Source of the DNA: Cristatella mucedo
Taxonomy: Eukaryota > Bryozoa > Phylactolaemata > Cristatellidae
Length of the DNA: 64,000 nucleotides
Reading direction: 5' to 3'
Assembly: GCA_009760855.2 (NCBI GenBank)
Contig: WPIO01000085.1
Location: 179,501 to 243,500, forward strand
Shown in pieces: positions 1-12,050 of the stretch. The notes under the pieces are model-generated. The model made no database searches. It saw only the letters and a program-made list of their open reading frames with translations, and was not told the DNA's origin. Each line of letters begins with the position of its first letter. Position 1 is the stretch's first letter. A program made the position numbers and the translations under genes.

Positions 1-852
1 TCAGCATGCAAATGTGGTTAGTTGCAGCATGCACAGTGTCAGCACACATAAGCACATGAAGGACGAATCACAGGGACCCACTAAATGCTGTCCTAAATAG
101 GTATGTTTTTAAGTTCTTTTTAAATGTGGTCAAGTCAGGGATGCTCTGATGCAAGTCGGGAGGGAGTTCCAGGCTTTGGGAGCATACGAACTAAATGCAC
201 CATCCCCAAAGGATTTGAGGTTTGTACGATGTATTGGTAGACTGTTGGATTCCGAAAAGCAGGTGGCACAATGCTTGGCCTGGTGGGGGAGTAGATCTGG
301 GAGATAGGCTGGAGCCAAAGAATGAAGTGACCTAAAAGTGAGCGACAAAACCTTGAAGTCAATCCATTGCTTGACTGGTAGCCAGTGCAGGTCGGCGAGA
401 AGTGGTGTAATGTGGCAACTGCGACGCTCACGACAGACAAGCCTAGCTAGCTGCAGGGTTTTGCACCATCTGTAATCGCCTGATCGCACATGCCGGTAGT
501 CCAGCAAGCAGTGAGTTGCAGAAGTCGAGACGGGATGTTACAAATGCACGGACCAGCTTAGACGTGGTATCCTTATCTAAACAAGCCCGAATTTTAGCAA
601 TATTATGTAGCTGAAAGTAGGCAGACTTGATTGTGGAGCTGATGTCCGTCTAACGAGAGGTCACTTTGGAGCATGACACCTAGATTTCGAGCCGATTCAG
701 CAGGAGATATGCTGGCAGAGCCAGTTTTTTAGCGTCAGCCTTTCCAATTCCTGAATCACACTGGGTTTGCCCATAACTAGTAAGTTAGTTTTATCATCGT
801 TTAGTTTTAGAAAATTTGCTGCCATCCATGGGCAGATGTCATCAATACATTT
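1..852 (-). mobile_element. LINE-A (CR1/L2-like) fragment, RT C-terminus and 3' region
   Basis: On the minus strand this matches the end of the long reverse transcriptase frame at 44.3-46.5 kb: the motifs [30 protein letters not shown] and AWNSLPTCIRAS are shared. Frameshifts are present (two overlapping frames at 130-507 and 135-440). It runs off the window start and stops abruptly at about 852, next to an ATT-rich stretch and 60 bp before a TBCE exon, so it sits in a TBCE intron. Confidence 0.85.
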
Positions 853-914
853 ATAAAAATTATTATAGTTATTATTATCATTATTACTATTACGTTTCTC
901 TGTTATTGTTCCAG

Positions 915-3900
915 GCTTGAGATGCTTCACTTGAATCGTACCGGATTGAAAAACATAGACATTTCCGATGGCGAATTTCCACTTCTCAAAGTGCTGTTAG
1001 TGAGCAGCAACAAGATAGCAGACGTGAGTAGCATTAATGTCGCCTACTAGTAAGAAAGTTTATGACTGTCTGTTATGACGATACTACTGTGCTTATGGGT
1101 CTGCAATCACAATGCTGCCTGAACATGGCAACATCTTCGTATGTTTTCTTTGTACGCTAGCTTGGATCGATATGCATTCATCGCGTGATAGTAGCGACAA
1201 CTCCTGCTCGTTTCAGTGGCGCTCGATCAACAAACTAAGCAGGTTGCCATGTCTTGAGAGTCTGCTCATCAGTGACAACCCACTATGCAGCGCCAGCGCG
1301 GCTGCAGACAGGCAGCAGCAAGAGTATAACACCGAGACGCGCTGGCAGCTAACTGTGGCCAAGCTTGGCCATCTCAAATACCTGAATCGCAGTGAGGTGT
1401 GTGCGCTCGCTGCAAGAAAGGGTGCGAGGCTGCAGCAAGCAGCGGCAAGCAGCGAGAGCTGCAAGCAGCAGCAGGAGATTGGGGGCGTGGGAGTGGGATG
1501 TGCTGCTGTCATCCTCGAATGCTGCTTTGGCAGGTATGTACGAAAAACTGCACATCCGCGCTTTGGATTATGGTCAGTTTCCATGGCGTTTTATCTTGTC
1601 ACTCGTAGCAAGGCCGAGTGGCACTCTACCACTACTTTTCCCGAGCGCCTAGAATCGATAAGACACGTTGCAGCTCGCGCACTTTGCAGCTCACGCGCTT
1701 GGCCATGTCTTTTAAGTTTTGTCTCTGCCTTTCGACGCTATCACAGATACCTGCACAAGAGAGGAAGGAAGCTGAGCGTGACTACATCAAGATGTTTGCC
1801 AAGGACTGGCTGCTCAGTGGTGGTGGTGCCGGTGCTGCGGCTGCTGCTGCTGCCACTTCAGCAGCCGGCGCCACTGCTTCTTCCGGCAGCGGCAGTGCTG
1901 CTGTTGGTGCTGGCTTTGGTAGCGATGGTGCTGCTGCTCGTGTTGATGAGAAAGCAACCAGCGCCGCTCAGCTTTCAGCCATGCTGCTGCCTCCCACAGG
2001 CGACCGTTCACTGGCGACCTTTTATGTTGACCATCCTCGCTATCTGGAACTCATTCATAGTAAGTACACTGCCAGGGGAGTTTGCTGCCGGCACACACGA
2101 TCGTTGAATACTACCTTATGAAAAAAAGAATTTTTTTGGGAGCTCCCCCCCCCCCGAGGCTTGAAGCACTCTTGCGAGTTTACATCATAGATGCGAAACT
2201 GGTTTTCTCGTTCACGACCTTGGCCCAATCAGCACTGCTTGGAGTCCCTGCTACGATGTCTCCAATTGTCTTAAAATAATTAATGAACTGTGTTACTGTA
2301 AATTTCTTGTATCTTCAGACCAGAAGTCAATGCTCCTGAACTTTTATCTACTTTTAGAACCATGTAATTGCTCTCGTTGACTTGTTTTTTATTTGTTTTG
2401 ATATGTGTAATACATAGCCTATGGTATGCTCGTCAAAAAGAGCAGTTATTATATTTTTTTTAAGAATCTATGTCTACTTGATATGTTTGTAAATGCCAAG
2501 TTCGAAAGTAGTCTGCCGGATGACATGGAGTTGCAAAAACTTTAATGAGCCAAATAAGGAATCGAACCTGGTATTTATTTATTATCGACCGAGTGACTAA
2601 ACCGGTCACACATGCTCTCCTATTGCCCGACATAGGCCTGTGTCATGTGTAGCAATCCACCGGGTATGTTATGTGGCAAAATGCATGCATCATTGTGCAG
2701 TCAATTATGCATTAAGCTCAAAAGTGTCGGCAAGGCCACCTAAATTACCCGTGCTGAAAAAGTTCCGACTTTGGTATAAAAAAAAAACGTTACTCCATCC
2801 TGCTGCAATAATGGGCAGTATGAAAAATAAGCTTAGGGAGTATCTAAGCAAAGTTTTAGTACGAGTATATTAAGTTTTAGGGCTAAAATGAAGTTGCACC
2901 GCTAGGACAAGCAGTAACCCGTCAGAGCTGCTCCGGCATAGAGCAAACAAACATCGGGCAAACAATGGGGCCATATCGTTCTCCAAACGCCTTGCAAACT
3001 TGAAAAAAAAAGCATTTCTTTAGATGTGATACTAGCCTCCTAAGTTCCGAGCTTTCTATGTACTTTACCCCTCCCCCAAACACTCAATGAGATTCAGAGG
3101 ATTGACTAGGTCACCATCCGCCAGTGTTGTGTCTCTAGAGATGGTTATGCCAGTGTTACGTCCCTAGTGTTATGTTCCTAAACTAAATTCAACGTTGTTG
3201 TGGAAAAAAGTTGAATGTGCTTAGCCGCATGCTTACGCTCTCGTTGCCCTGTTTGAAAAGAAAGTTATGTCAACGAAGTCTGATTGAACTAGGTACTGCA
3301 ACGTTCTTAAATAAACGCCCTGCATCATTATACCAACTAAAGCAGCCCATGACTGCGACCCCTTTGCTGCCAAATTTGACCGTTTTCCGAAGGCAATTAC
3401 AGTAGGTAGCAGATTTAATTGTTTCGTCGTTGGTTAGAAAGTGTTGTTTTTTCCAAATCCCCTATGTCTAAAATAATACCACGAAAATTGCTTCTGTGGT
3501 CGTGACAATGATAATTTGAAATTTTCCATTTTTGTGTTTAGGGCACGGTGCAGACTTCGGGTTTGCATATGTGGCAGCCGCTGTGCTGCTACCCGGATTA
3601 ATGAGGGTTATGCAGACCTAACAATGCTGAGTAGTCTACATAGTAGAAGTTTAATAGTACTGGTGCCTTAAACGAACATTGTAGTTTTTGGTTATTGCAG
3701 GTTATGAGAATCGTGAATAGTCATATTTGGTTATTGCCGTGGCAACAAGAGGTAGCTTGCGCCTAGCACCTAGCAGGTGAATTTTGCCACGAGCACGTGG
3801 ATAATTTATCGAGAGGAGAGCAAAAGAGTACTGCGTGAAATCGTCTGCTGAGATGTGAGAAGCCGACAAAATGTACACGCAGCTGCATGCCTGTTGGGGA

Positions 3901-6900
3901 TCAAGGCAGCCTCAAAGGGCACCTCGGTTCACATGTGAACACTGCAAGAGAACTCTGGAAGGTGAGAGCGATTGCTGCTCGCTAGATAGATTATCTTGCA
4001 GGCTATTAGGAAATGTGTAAAATATTGTTTTAGCATATTCGATTCTAACATGCTTGCAGGATGGTACAGCAGGGAGAAAAGAGAGCTACCACAAAGTTTG
4101 CTAGCCGAAGAATCTGGCAGAAGCCCAAGAACTGACCGCTCATGCGACTGCTACTTCTGCTGCTGCCGCCTGGTGGACCCTTCCAAACGTCAAACTTGCG
4201 AGACCATGCCTCTAATCCGGTGTCGATGCATTACTTCATCCTCCACCCCCCCCCCCCCCCCCCCCGCCAAGCACTGCATTGTCTTGAGCTCCGGTCCCTA
4301 CCTCCGGTGAGGTATCGGCCATCTTCGGGAGAGAGCAGCGATCTTCAGACTGACAAGCGAGGAAGATATTGCAGACCTTGATTCCGATTTCACAGATTCG
4401 GGGCTGAGGAGAAAAAGCCACACGTCCATGCAACCAGAACGACGTCAACGAGCTGACCAGAGACCTTAGGCTCAGGCAAAGTCCAATGCTGGACTTCTGA
4501 CGCCAAGGCTCAGCGAGTGGAGCTTGTTGGATGAAAGCGTGAAACTAACGGATGTGAGAAAGCGATACCAACGTTTTTCCCAACTTCTTCAGTCAGCAAA
4601 GTGGACTAGCCTAAAGTATTTACAAAATTATAATTCATTTGTATAGCGCCCCAAGAGAACGTAGTCTCTATTCAGGCGCTTCACATGTGCCTCGGGGCTC
4701 GAGCCCACGACCTCAGCCAGACTTTGATCGCGCCTTAACCGCTGGACCAAACCATCCTTCTGCAACAACGTGACCGATCTATACAAGGCTAAAGGAATCG
4801 CGTGTAATCCTATTGAATGGCACCCATTTGTATACAATTCATCAAGAAGCCTCAATGCCTCAGTGCTGCTTCAGAACGGAAGCAAGTTTCCGTCTTTGTC
4901 TATGGCGCGATCTGTGCACCTCAAAGAGCACTGCACCGGTGTTCGGGTTGCTGCTGAATGCCTTGAAATGTGGCGACTGGTTGGCCATTGGAGATTTCAG
5001 AACGGTGTCACGCCTGATATTGGCCTCCGAGGTGCTTTCACGAAGTTTCCTTGGTTTTTTCTTTGCCTGCGTGACCGGCAGGTCACTAACGAGTACAGTC
5101 ACACAATGGGACTGGCCACAGTGGACCGAGTTCTCTGTCCGTCGACAGGGGAACAACGTCGGACAAGTGGGAGCTGCTGGTTTACTGTCGGAAAGTGCTG
5201 GTGCCCCACACTGCACATCAAGCTAGACCTCATCATGCAATTTGTGACGCCTCTTGACAATGATTCATCAGTTTTCAAGTACCTCCAAGATGTCTTTCCA
5301 CAGCTGTCCTAGGCGAAGATCGAGGCTGGTATCCGTCGTCGGACTGTGGATAAAGAAGATTGAAAAATGTGTGACGAATTTGCCAAGAAGCTGGACAGGA
5401 CGGAGAAAGTAGCTTGAAATATTTTTGTCGCTGTGGTTCACGTCTTTCTCGGCGAAAATCTTGAACAAGTGCTGATTTCTGAACCTTGTTGAGTGGTCAT
5501 TTTTGAATGACTCCAGAGTAAATACATGTTAATTGTCAATTGTTTTTGGGTTTTTCTGACTAAATTTTAACAAGATACGAATTTATCAGTTTTGTCATCG
5601 GCGATGGGCTACATTCACGTTAATTGTCTGTCCCGGTCTCAAAAACCAAGTTCTCACGGAATACTGGTGATTTTCTATACTCTCTGGGTGTGTGGAATTA
5701 GGAATTAACACCAACTACCCAGGGACAAACATTGTGTATCATTTGAGCAGCAGTGCACGTCCTGCTTACATTATTAGTTACAAAAGTGGAAACTTCACTC
5801 TCATCGCGCCATTTAATTTGGCTTCAATCTTCGGGGGGGCGCCCAGCACGCAGTCCACTGGCTTCCAGACCAGTCACTTTATGCGTGACCGACAGACAGA
5901 CGGAAGTCCACTGGCTTCCAGACCAGTCACTTTATGCGTGACCGACAGACAGACGGAAGTCCACTGGCTTCCAGACCAGTCACTTTATGCGTGACCGACA
6001 GACAGACGGAAGTGCTGCTTCTTGTTTTCGTTCCCAGCAGAAATAGCTTGTTCTTCTAGATCTGGACTAACTGTATCCATACGAAGCTATGCTTCTCATG
6101 GAGCAGCCTGAAAGCTTTGAGCGTGAACTCTTAAAGGGCTGAAGCTATGCCTAAGACTTCGCTCTCGATAAATCTTTCCTTGTTTCGTGTGTAGTGATGC
6201 ATAGGCGGTTGGGTCTTTTTGCGTTATCAATGATACCGATCGAAGCCATCCATCTTTTTCAAGTTGTACCTCACCGAAGTCTAACTGATTCGCAATTGTG
6301 TAGTAATTGCAACGTTGCCAAGACCCGTTTGGCGTAAAACCTAAACCCTTAGTATAGGCAATCAACTTGGGTGGTCTTAGATGTGCCAGTTGATGATAGC
6401 ATTGCGGGGGAGTAGGAGTTGAGCATAGCTGCTACCATTTTCAGATCGCTGTGCATGTGTGAGTACGCACCATAAACGGGCAATCCAGATTTTTTCAAGG
6501 TGCAGAAAAAATGGGGAAATCTGGCTTTTTAACGAATTTTAAGCATCGAATGTGCTTTCTCTTCGTGTTTCTCTGTTGTATACTCTAGTTTGTGAAAACG
6601 TCATCGTGGAAGGCGGTATGTTAATAGGATGCATTCATTCTTTGTTCTCCGATCTTATATTTCACGGTCGAATGCCTACCGTTCATCATAAACACGAGGT
6701 TGCCGGTACTTTTTCGCTCGAGTGACGGCTGATTTTTGGCACTTCTCCCTAAAAGTAAACTAAAGATCGGCAGATTCATAGGCACATTTGAACCGCAGAA
6801 TGAGAGTCTTGGTGACAAGCACCTGCAGGGGGCTGGCAATACAGGATGTCCGGCTGTTGGACTCCAACCCTCTGCTTTGGTGGGTCGTAATGAGCGAGCA

Positions 6901-9125
6901 CCTGGCAAAGCACCCTTGGCTACTAAGCCCTGTTTAATTGGCCCCTGCAAGCAGATCACAATGATGGTAGGTGGTAGCATGTCACATTGGCCAAGTAAGC
7001 AAAATAATTTTAACGTTGATCTGTTGTTTGGTAGTTTAGTGGATGATGCAGACAGCCAGGAATCGCCACGTATCAACCTTTGTCGAGGCGATCCAGGTTT
7101 TGTAAGTCTAAAGTAATAGAAAACTAGTCCAGCTAATTTAATAAACCACGGTTAGCCTACCTGGCTTGTGTGGTGGGCAGGCTGGTGCATGAACTTGGTT
7201 CTCGTGGATTTGGGCCGCGATAGCCATTGGAGGTCAGGTGCTCGCTCTTCACGAACGACCCTGCAGTGGGCGATCCTTTATTGCCCACCCCAAGCAGTGG
7301 TGATAGCCAATAAGCACTCTTCCGGTGCTATAGAGATGAGGCTTCTAAATCAGCTAGTATTTATTTACCATTTATTATGCCATCATATAATTTCTCTGAC
7401 GATAGGCGACTGTGAGATGCATTGCTGTTTGGGAATATTTTAGCAAAACGTGCGCATACGAGTGCTGCGTAATCCGGGTGGGGCGGCCAGTTTAGCCTGC
7501 CGGTCTTGCTGGTTCTTCGGACCGTGAAGGGGTTCGAATCTTGCAGGCATCAGGAACTCCAGTCAAGTCGGCTGACCTCTCTCAGTTGGCCCCTGTTCAG
7601 CTAGTTCGGCGTTTCCATTGGCACCGTCTTCATGGTGCCAACAATTCCTTCCAGCCCGAATCTGAAAAGATGCTGTCTGCTGTGATGGCCTGCTGCTTCT
7701 TCTGTGTACTGCTGGAGAAAGCCCGCCAGCCGTACAGCAAAAAAGGCGCGTTCGTTTTCTTGTAGAGCATGGTGCACCCGAAGCTGCCGACGTGTTCGGT
7801 GCCTCTACCACGAGCAAAAGCGGTCTTATCTGTATCCTTTATTTTGAGCCGATGTATTAGCCGGTTGGTCCACGTACGCAGCACATTTGTATGAAGCATC
7901 ACACAAGCCTGCATATCCCGTGGCTGACAAGTTCTTTTAAATTCCGTCTGCAAGAAGAGCACGGAAGCAGGAGCAAAAAAAAAAGAAAACCGTCTCACAT
8001 ACAGCATCTCTCATAGAGCTACCGTCGGCAGCTAAATCGGAGTGTCGAAGACGAGGCCGAGCAGCGTGAAACCATGGCGCAAAGTGATGTCACTTAGTGA
8101 CATCGCTGGCTTCATGTAGCAGGAGTACCGCGCGATGAGGAGGAGGAGGAGTAGGCTGTTTCCATTTTATCTGTTCGCTGCTGAGTGCTCAGTGCCACGG
8201 GCAAAAGTTGAGAATCTGTACAGTGTGTGCACTTGCCTTCGCTAGTATTAGGCTAGCCGAGCTGTTTATCCTTTACTGCTTTTGCTAGCTGTGTATATAT
8301 CAGCAGCCAAGATGGCCGGAGGTGACACAGGCAAAAGTCTTGTGCCATCTATTAAGAAGAGTATTCCAGGTACGCAGTGTATGCCTCGTCTTTCTTCACT
8401 GACGTTTCGTGTGCAGTAGAGTCTACTTGGTCAACTTGTCCGTCATGCTTGGACGACAGACAGTGCTGCAGACAGACAGACAGTGCTACAGACAGGCAGT
8501 GCTACAGGCAGACGTCCACCGCTGCTGCATACCTGCATAGACAGGCAGTGCTACAGGCAGCCGTCCACCGCCGCTGCATACCTGTATTGCTGCAGACAGA
8601 CAGACAGTGCTACAGACAGGCAGTGCTACAGGCAGACAGTGCTACAGGCAGCCGTCCACCGCTGCTGCATACCTGTATTGCGTGCATGCGTACTCGGTGT
8701 GCAGTTCACTAGTAGGAACCGTATCAATGTTATGAATGTCTGTTGGCAGTTAATTGATTGCTAATCGCACGATGAGCCGAGTCCATGCGATTTTCTTTGT
8801 AGTATCAATGACTGTCGATAAAGTGAAAGTGTTGGCTCAGAAGCTTTGCCGAGTAAGCAACCCAGGCGCCAAGTTGTTTTACATCTGTCACAAGGTGAGC
8901 TGGTCGAGTGGTGGTGGTGACAAGCCCTCGAAATTTCTTGATGTTTTCAACCTACCTGGAGGCTGTTGCGCTTCACGAGCATGTCGTGCCACTAAGCGTT
9001 TGTTGATAATGCTGAGAGGGGTCTTTTGTTCCACTCAGACTGGACAGAAGTTTGAGCTCGATAACGATCTGCGGCAGCTGAGCTTCTACGCTGTCGAGGA
9101 AGGGGACACGATCGTTGTGCATTAG
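915..9125 (+). CDS. TBCE: Tubulin-specific chaperone E (tubulin-folding cofactor E), 3' part of gene
   Basis: Cofactor E binds alpha-tubulin and helps assemble and take apart the alpha/beta tubulin dimer in the cytosol. Exons seen: 915-1023 (leucine-rich repeat, LEMLHLNRTGLKN), 1217-1396 (last LRR and the GHLKYLNRSE motif), 1747-2059 (QERKEAERDYIKMF, then an Ala/Gly/Ser-rich insert, then DHPRYLELIH), about 8304-8369, 8803-8894 and 9039-9125. The last three encode the C-terminal ubiquitin-like domain (MTVDKVKVLAQKL, then FELDNDLRQLSFYAVEEGD), ending at TAG 9123-9125. Splice sites are GT-AG with matching phases. The CAP-Gly domain and first LRRs lie before the window. The stretch linking DHPRY to the ubiquitin-like domain needs at least one more exon between 2060 and 8303, which I could not find. 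The Ala/Gly-rich insert after the ERDY motif is longer than in vertebrate TBCE. No stop or frameshift appears in the exons read. Confidence 0.88.
4300..5620 (+). pseudogene. Decayed copy of an invertebrate repeat-encoded protein family (SVHLKE / FPKLSEAKI type)
   Basis: Across two or three frames this resembles an uncharacterised protein family found in many copies in arthropod and other invertebrate genomes. Visible pieces in order: an acidic segment, NELTRDLRLRQ, GIACNPIEWHPFVYNSS with SRSLNASVLLQNGSKFPS, SVHLKEHCTG, a GDF segment, GAFTKFPWFFLCLRDRQ, TLHIKLDLIMQFVTPLDN, FKYLQDVFPQLS and AKIEAGI, then EKVA and FVAVVHVFLGE. Stops and frameshifts occur throughout and a SINE-1 splits it at 4625-4765, so it cannot be functional. 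Family recognition is from memory of the conserved motifs; whether it belongs to a transposon is not settled. Confidence 0.65.
4625..4765 (-). mobile_element. SINE-1 (tRNA-headed) copy
   Basis: Minus orientation. On its own strand it reads a tRNA-like A-box region (TGGTCCAGCGGTTAAGG), a B-box region (GGGCTCGAGCCC), then the tail GAAGCGCCTGAATAGAG and GGCGCTATACAAATGAATTA. It is inserted into the relic protein gene at 4300-5620. Confidence 0.85.
5853..6012. repeat. 53 bp tandem repeat, three copies
   Basis: Units begin at 5853, 5906 and 5959 and are almost identical; each carries CCACTGGCTTCCAGACCAG and a CAGACAGACGG end. The near identity suggests recent expansion. No coding role is supported. 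Confidence 0.95.
7165..7375 (+). mobile_element. SINE-2 copy
   Basis: A tRNA-like head (GTGCTCGCTCTTCACGA) is followed by the family body (GGGCGATCCTTTATTGCCCA, GCTATAGAGATGAGGC), ending in AAATCAGCTAG. It is the reverse complement of copies at 11150, 14745 and 37180. Confidence 0.7.
7470..7560 (+). mobile_element. tRNA-like SINE head, fragment
   Basis: A B-box-like GGGGTTCGAATCTTGCAGG and a preceding A-box-like segment resemble the SINE-2 head. The SINE-2 body is missing. It does not fold as a complete tRNA by eye. Confidence 0.4.
8455..8670. repeat. Nested minisatellite (CAGACAGTGCTACAGGCAG type)
   Basis: Short units of ACAGACAGTGCTACAGGCAG alternate with a longer GTCCACCGCTGCTGCATACC unit in a higher-order pattern. 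It lies in the TBCE intron between exons at 8369 and 8803. The open frames across it come from the repeat and are not genes. Confidence 0.9.
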
Positions 9126-10170
9126 TCTGCTGCATAATCATCGCAAGCCTGTTACCATTGGCAACAACAAAGCTTAATATATTGGCTACAAGTGACCTCG
9201 TATACCTTCAAGGAAGGAGATACTATTACTGCTCAGTTGCTGAAGCAATTTCTAGAGCTTTTTCCGGTAGGCACGATTACAATTGTGCTTGGTAACGGAT
9301 GGAAAGCCGTCTTCTCCCTTTGTCTGGCGACAGCAAAGTATTGTTGATTTGAAGAGCCTGCTTGATGCAGACATCCAAATTTGCAGCAAAGGGCAAGCAA
9401 GACCTGTTCTGTGGGCAGAGATCACCACTCGTTGGTTTTGGTGAGGCTTGAACTAGCACATCAGACGTATGCAAAACTTGCTAATCTATTGACTTGATGA
9501 ATGTGAGACAACGTACAGCCTAACGATCCAGGTACCGCTGGAGATGCTCGGTTAGCATCTCCAGCGGTGGCAGGTTGCTACCTTGTTAAGCGCAAACTGT
9601 TATGCACAATACAGGAGTTGCAACAGTAGTGCTGCTGTTTTGTTGGCTCATCAGCCGAGTCGTTATATGTCATTAGCTGAAGATCCTACGGATTATTCTA
9701 CCATCAGTTAGTGCCCTCGTGCTTTGCATCAAAGCATGCTGTGCCCACTGGTTAAGTGATTGTTCCTCATTCACCACATTTTGATGCTGTTTGACTGGGC
9801 TGTTTTCCCTCGCTTGTCTGCCATTTTGCTGTGGTCCGACTCAGTCATTGTTCTTATTTTACCTGCTTTATAGAGTTCTCTAAGGGCGCTATATCAAATG
9901 TATTATTATTATTGTTAAGGAGGTCGCAGTCCGGAGGCAAGACCTAGCAAGTGACCAATCAGAGGCACCATTCGGGCCACGCCAACGGCATTGCCTTGAA
10001 AGGAAAGGCTGACAACGGAATCGTAGATGGGTTCCATGCAAGTCCCTGTTCATTGGACACACTGAGCTCGGCGTACAAAATTCATATTATGAGGCTACGA
10101 GCGGTAAAGGCTGTGGCCGACAGTTTTCATTCTACCGGCAATTGCGTCAGCCAAGCTTGGCAGTAGAGAG
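9126..10170. other. Intergenic sequence after TBCE
   Basis: Downstream of the TBCE stop. A short palindrome (CCGCTGGAGATGCT with its inverse AGCATCTCCAGCGG) sits at about 9533-9566. A short LINE-like 3' end with an (ATT)n tail lies at about 9868-9916. No gene recognised and no clear AATAAA directly after the stop. Confidence 0.6.
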
Positions 10171-10410
10171 GTACATCGTGAAGGTCATTTTGCACTGGGG
10201 CAGCTCTCGGGTGAGCCTCGTGCGAGCCCTTGCCTCGGTGGGTTCGACTAGGGCACCTTGTACAGACCCGGCTCCTGGTCCGCCTAGCTCAGGTTAGAAT
10301 GGAGCTCTGTGCAGGCGATGCGGTTAGATGGACCGACTAATGTGCTTGTGCTTGCCTTAGTGGGTTCGACTAGGGCATCTAGTACAGGCCCGGTTTCTGG
10401 TTCACCCAGC

Positions 10411-11518
10411 TGTAACGCCGAAGGCTCGCCTGAGTAGGCTTAACCTGCCGCTTACCTAGCGGCATAACCTACCACCGCCACGAAACGAGTGTTCCTGGCG
10501 CTGACCTACTTACCGTGACTAAAAGGGTTCGTGAGTCGGCTGCGTGAATTGGAAAGCGAGACACACAAATTAGGGAATTTACTGAGCTTTATTCGCAAGC
10601 GAACAAAGTTGCTGCGCCTCTAGCTCAGTTTTATCTCCACACTCCTCGCAAACACTTTCGGAGGGAATACGTCCTGCACTTAGGCTCCCTAAGTCTATTG
10701 TTGGGAACGACCCAAATCCCTATGCCGAGACCACGTGCGAGCGTGCACACACAAAACACGAAAGAAACACAACATGCTAGCTCGGGCGCGATACGACCGT
10801 ATTCGGTGGAGTCCACCGAATCCTCCTAGCGCTGTCCCGTCCTGTCCCGTCAATCGCCGGCGAACAGCCCGCTCTCTCCTCCCTCGCTTTCAGAGAAACG
10901 AGTCCGACGGCGTCGAAGCGCTAAGCCGCAGAGAGAAGAGAGGAGCCGAACAAAAGACCCAGAGCGTCGAGCGTCGCTCGACTCTTAAATGCCTAGCCGA
11001 GACAATGGGGCAAGAGCTTAGTGGTAACGGGCCCGACACCGTGGCCCATTACGGTAAGGAGTTAATACCGTCACTAGGCCTCTGCAAGGGCACCCCTGCC
11101 CAGCTTGAATGCCGAATAGGTTCCATGCGATTCTTTTTGTGGACAAAAAAATGCTAGCTGATTTAACAGCCTCTTTTTGTATAGCGACGGAAAAGCCTTT
11201 ACGGCTATCACCATCGCTTGCAGTGGCGATAAAGTATCGCCCACCACAGGACTCGAACCCACGACCTCGGGGACAGAGTAGTGACCGGGGTTGACAGGCC
11301 AGCCAACATCAATCAGCAGCTCCCGCGGGTATCAGACCAATTATAAAGGCCGATTCGCCACCGCTGGTCTCAGAGCTTCCGGGCTTGCTCTTAAGCTCTT
11401 GCTCTCTAACCGCACTGGCGCTCCTCTCTGGCTCACTGCTTCAGGACAAAGGAGTTTTCGCCCGCCGAACAGTTATCGTTCTCGCTAAAAATTAAGCCAA
11501 GGCCAGCGTGGCGCTACA
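10411..11518. mobile_element. Probable solo LTR (1108 bp)
   Basis: It begins TGTAACGCC and ends GGCGCTACA, the TG...CA form with short terminal inverted repeats typical of LTRs. CAGC flanks both sides (10407-10410 and 11519-11522), a 4 bp target duplication. It splits a subrepeat of the inverted element: the part before it resumes after it when aligned with the neighbouring copy at 10225-10340. No gag or pol frame is present, so only one LTR remains. Orientation unknown. Confidence 0.7.
11148..11285 (-). mobile_element. SINE-2 copy inside the solo LTR
   Basis: CTAGCTGATTTAACAGCCTC, TTTGTATAGCGACGGAA, the GGCTATCACCATCGCTTGC block and ACTCGAACCCACGACCTCG match the other minus-oriented SINE-2 copies. 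It was inserted after the LTR. Confidence 0.8.
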
Positions 11519-12029
11519 CAGCTAAAGTTAGAATGGAGCCTGGTGCACACGATGCGGCCAGGATGGGCACCGACTAATGTGCTCAAGTAGAAGTGGCAGC
11601 TACGCGCGAGGTCAGGAGTTCAGAGGTCGGGCGGAGTTCAGAGGAGAGAGAATAAAAAGGGACGACTGCCAGAGCTCGGGGCCTCAGCTTCCGTAGTCGA
11701 TGCGAGACTACGCTTCGAGAGCGCGAGAGTCGAACCAACGGCGACGAACAGCTAAGTGCGACTTTGACTTCGTAGTTTTTTCCTGCCGGCTACTCAGCTA
11801 GCTGCTCGTAGCAACCCGCCTTTGCAATCACTAGCGACGCGCGCATAGGTTAGTGCATTATACGCGGGCTTCGGGAGTTCGCGCAGTTAACTCCGTCGGT
11901 ACGGTACGCGCCGCTTCAAGCTTGCGACGGCGCGTGACCACTACTAAGAGGCCCACAATAAACTGTCGCTTTCGGCGCCTAGTTGTGGCCGCTTGTGTTT
12001 TTAGCCGCGGCAGCGTTGCATCGCACAGT

Positions 12030-12050
12030 CCGCCGGTAGAGAACCGGCGG
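12030..12050. repeat. Small hairpin at the tip of the left arm
   Basis: CCGCCGGT and ACCGGCGG are perfect inverses separated by AGAGA. It lies at the inner end of the left arm of the large palindrome. Confidence 0.8.

Larger units (their letters stand above)
2060..8303. other. Large TBCE intron interval, repeat-rich
   Basis: Between the DHPRY exon and the ubiquitin-like-domain exons. It holds a decayed repeat-encoded protein (4300-5620) interrupted by a SINE-1, a 53 bp tandem repeat, a SINE-2 copy, a poly-C run at about 4247-4265 and AT-rich unique sequence. At least one small TBCE exon should lie here; none was convincing. Confidence 0.6.

Noticed and set aside
1112-2107. 331-codon frame as a separate protein
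   Set aside because: It reads through introns; only 1217-1396 belongs to TBCE, and the 1747-2059 exon uses another frame.
3542-3606. Possible TBCE linker exon (HGADFGFAY)
   Set aside because: A fair acceptor precedes it, but the phase does not fit the next exon and the sequence does not clearly match the family.
3872-3961. Exon-like frame with CEHCKRTLE and a GTGAGA donor
   Set aside because: A lone CxxC motif and donor; no upstream or downstream exon could be joined, so no gene was called.
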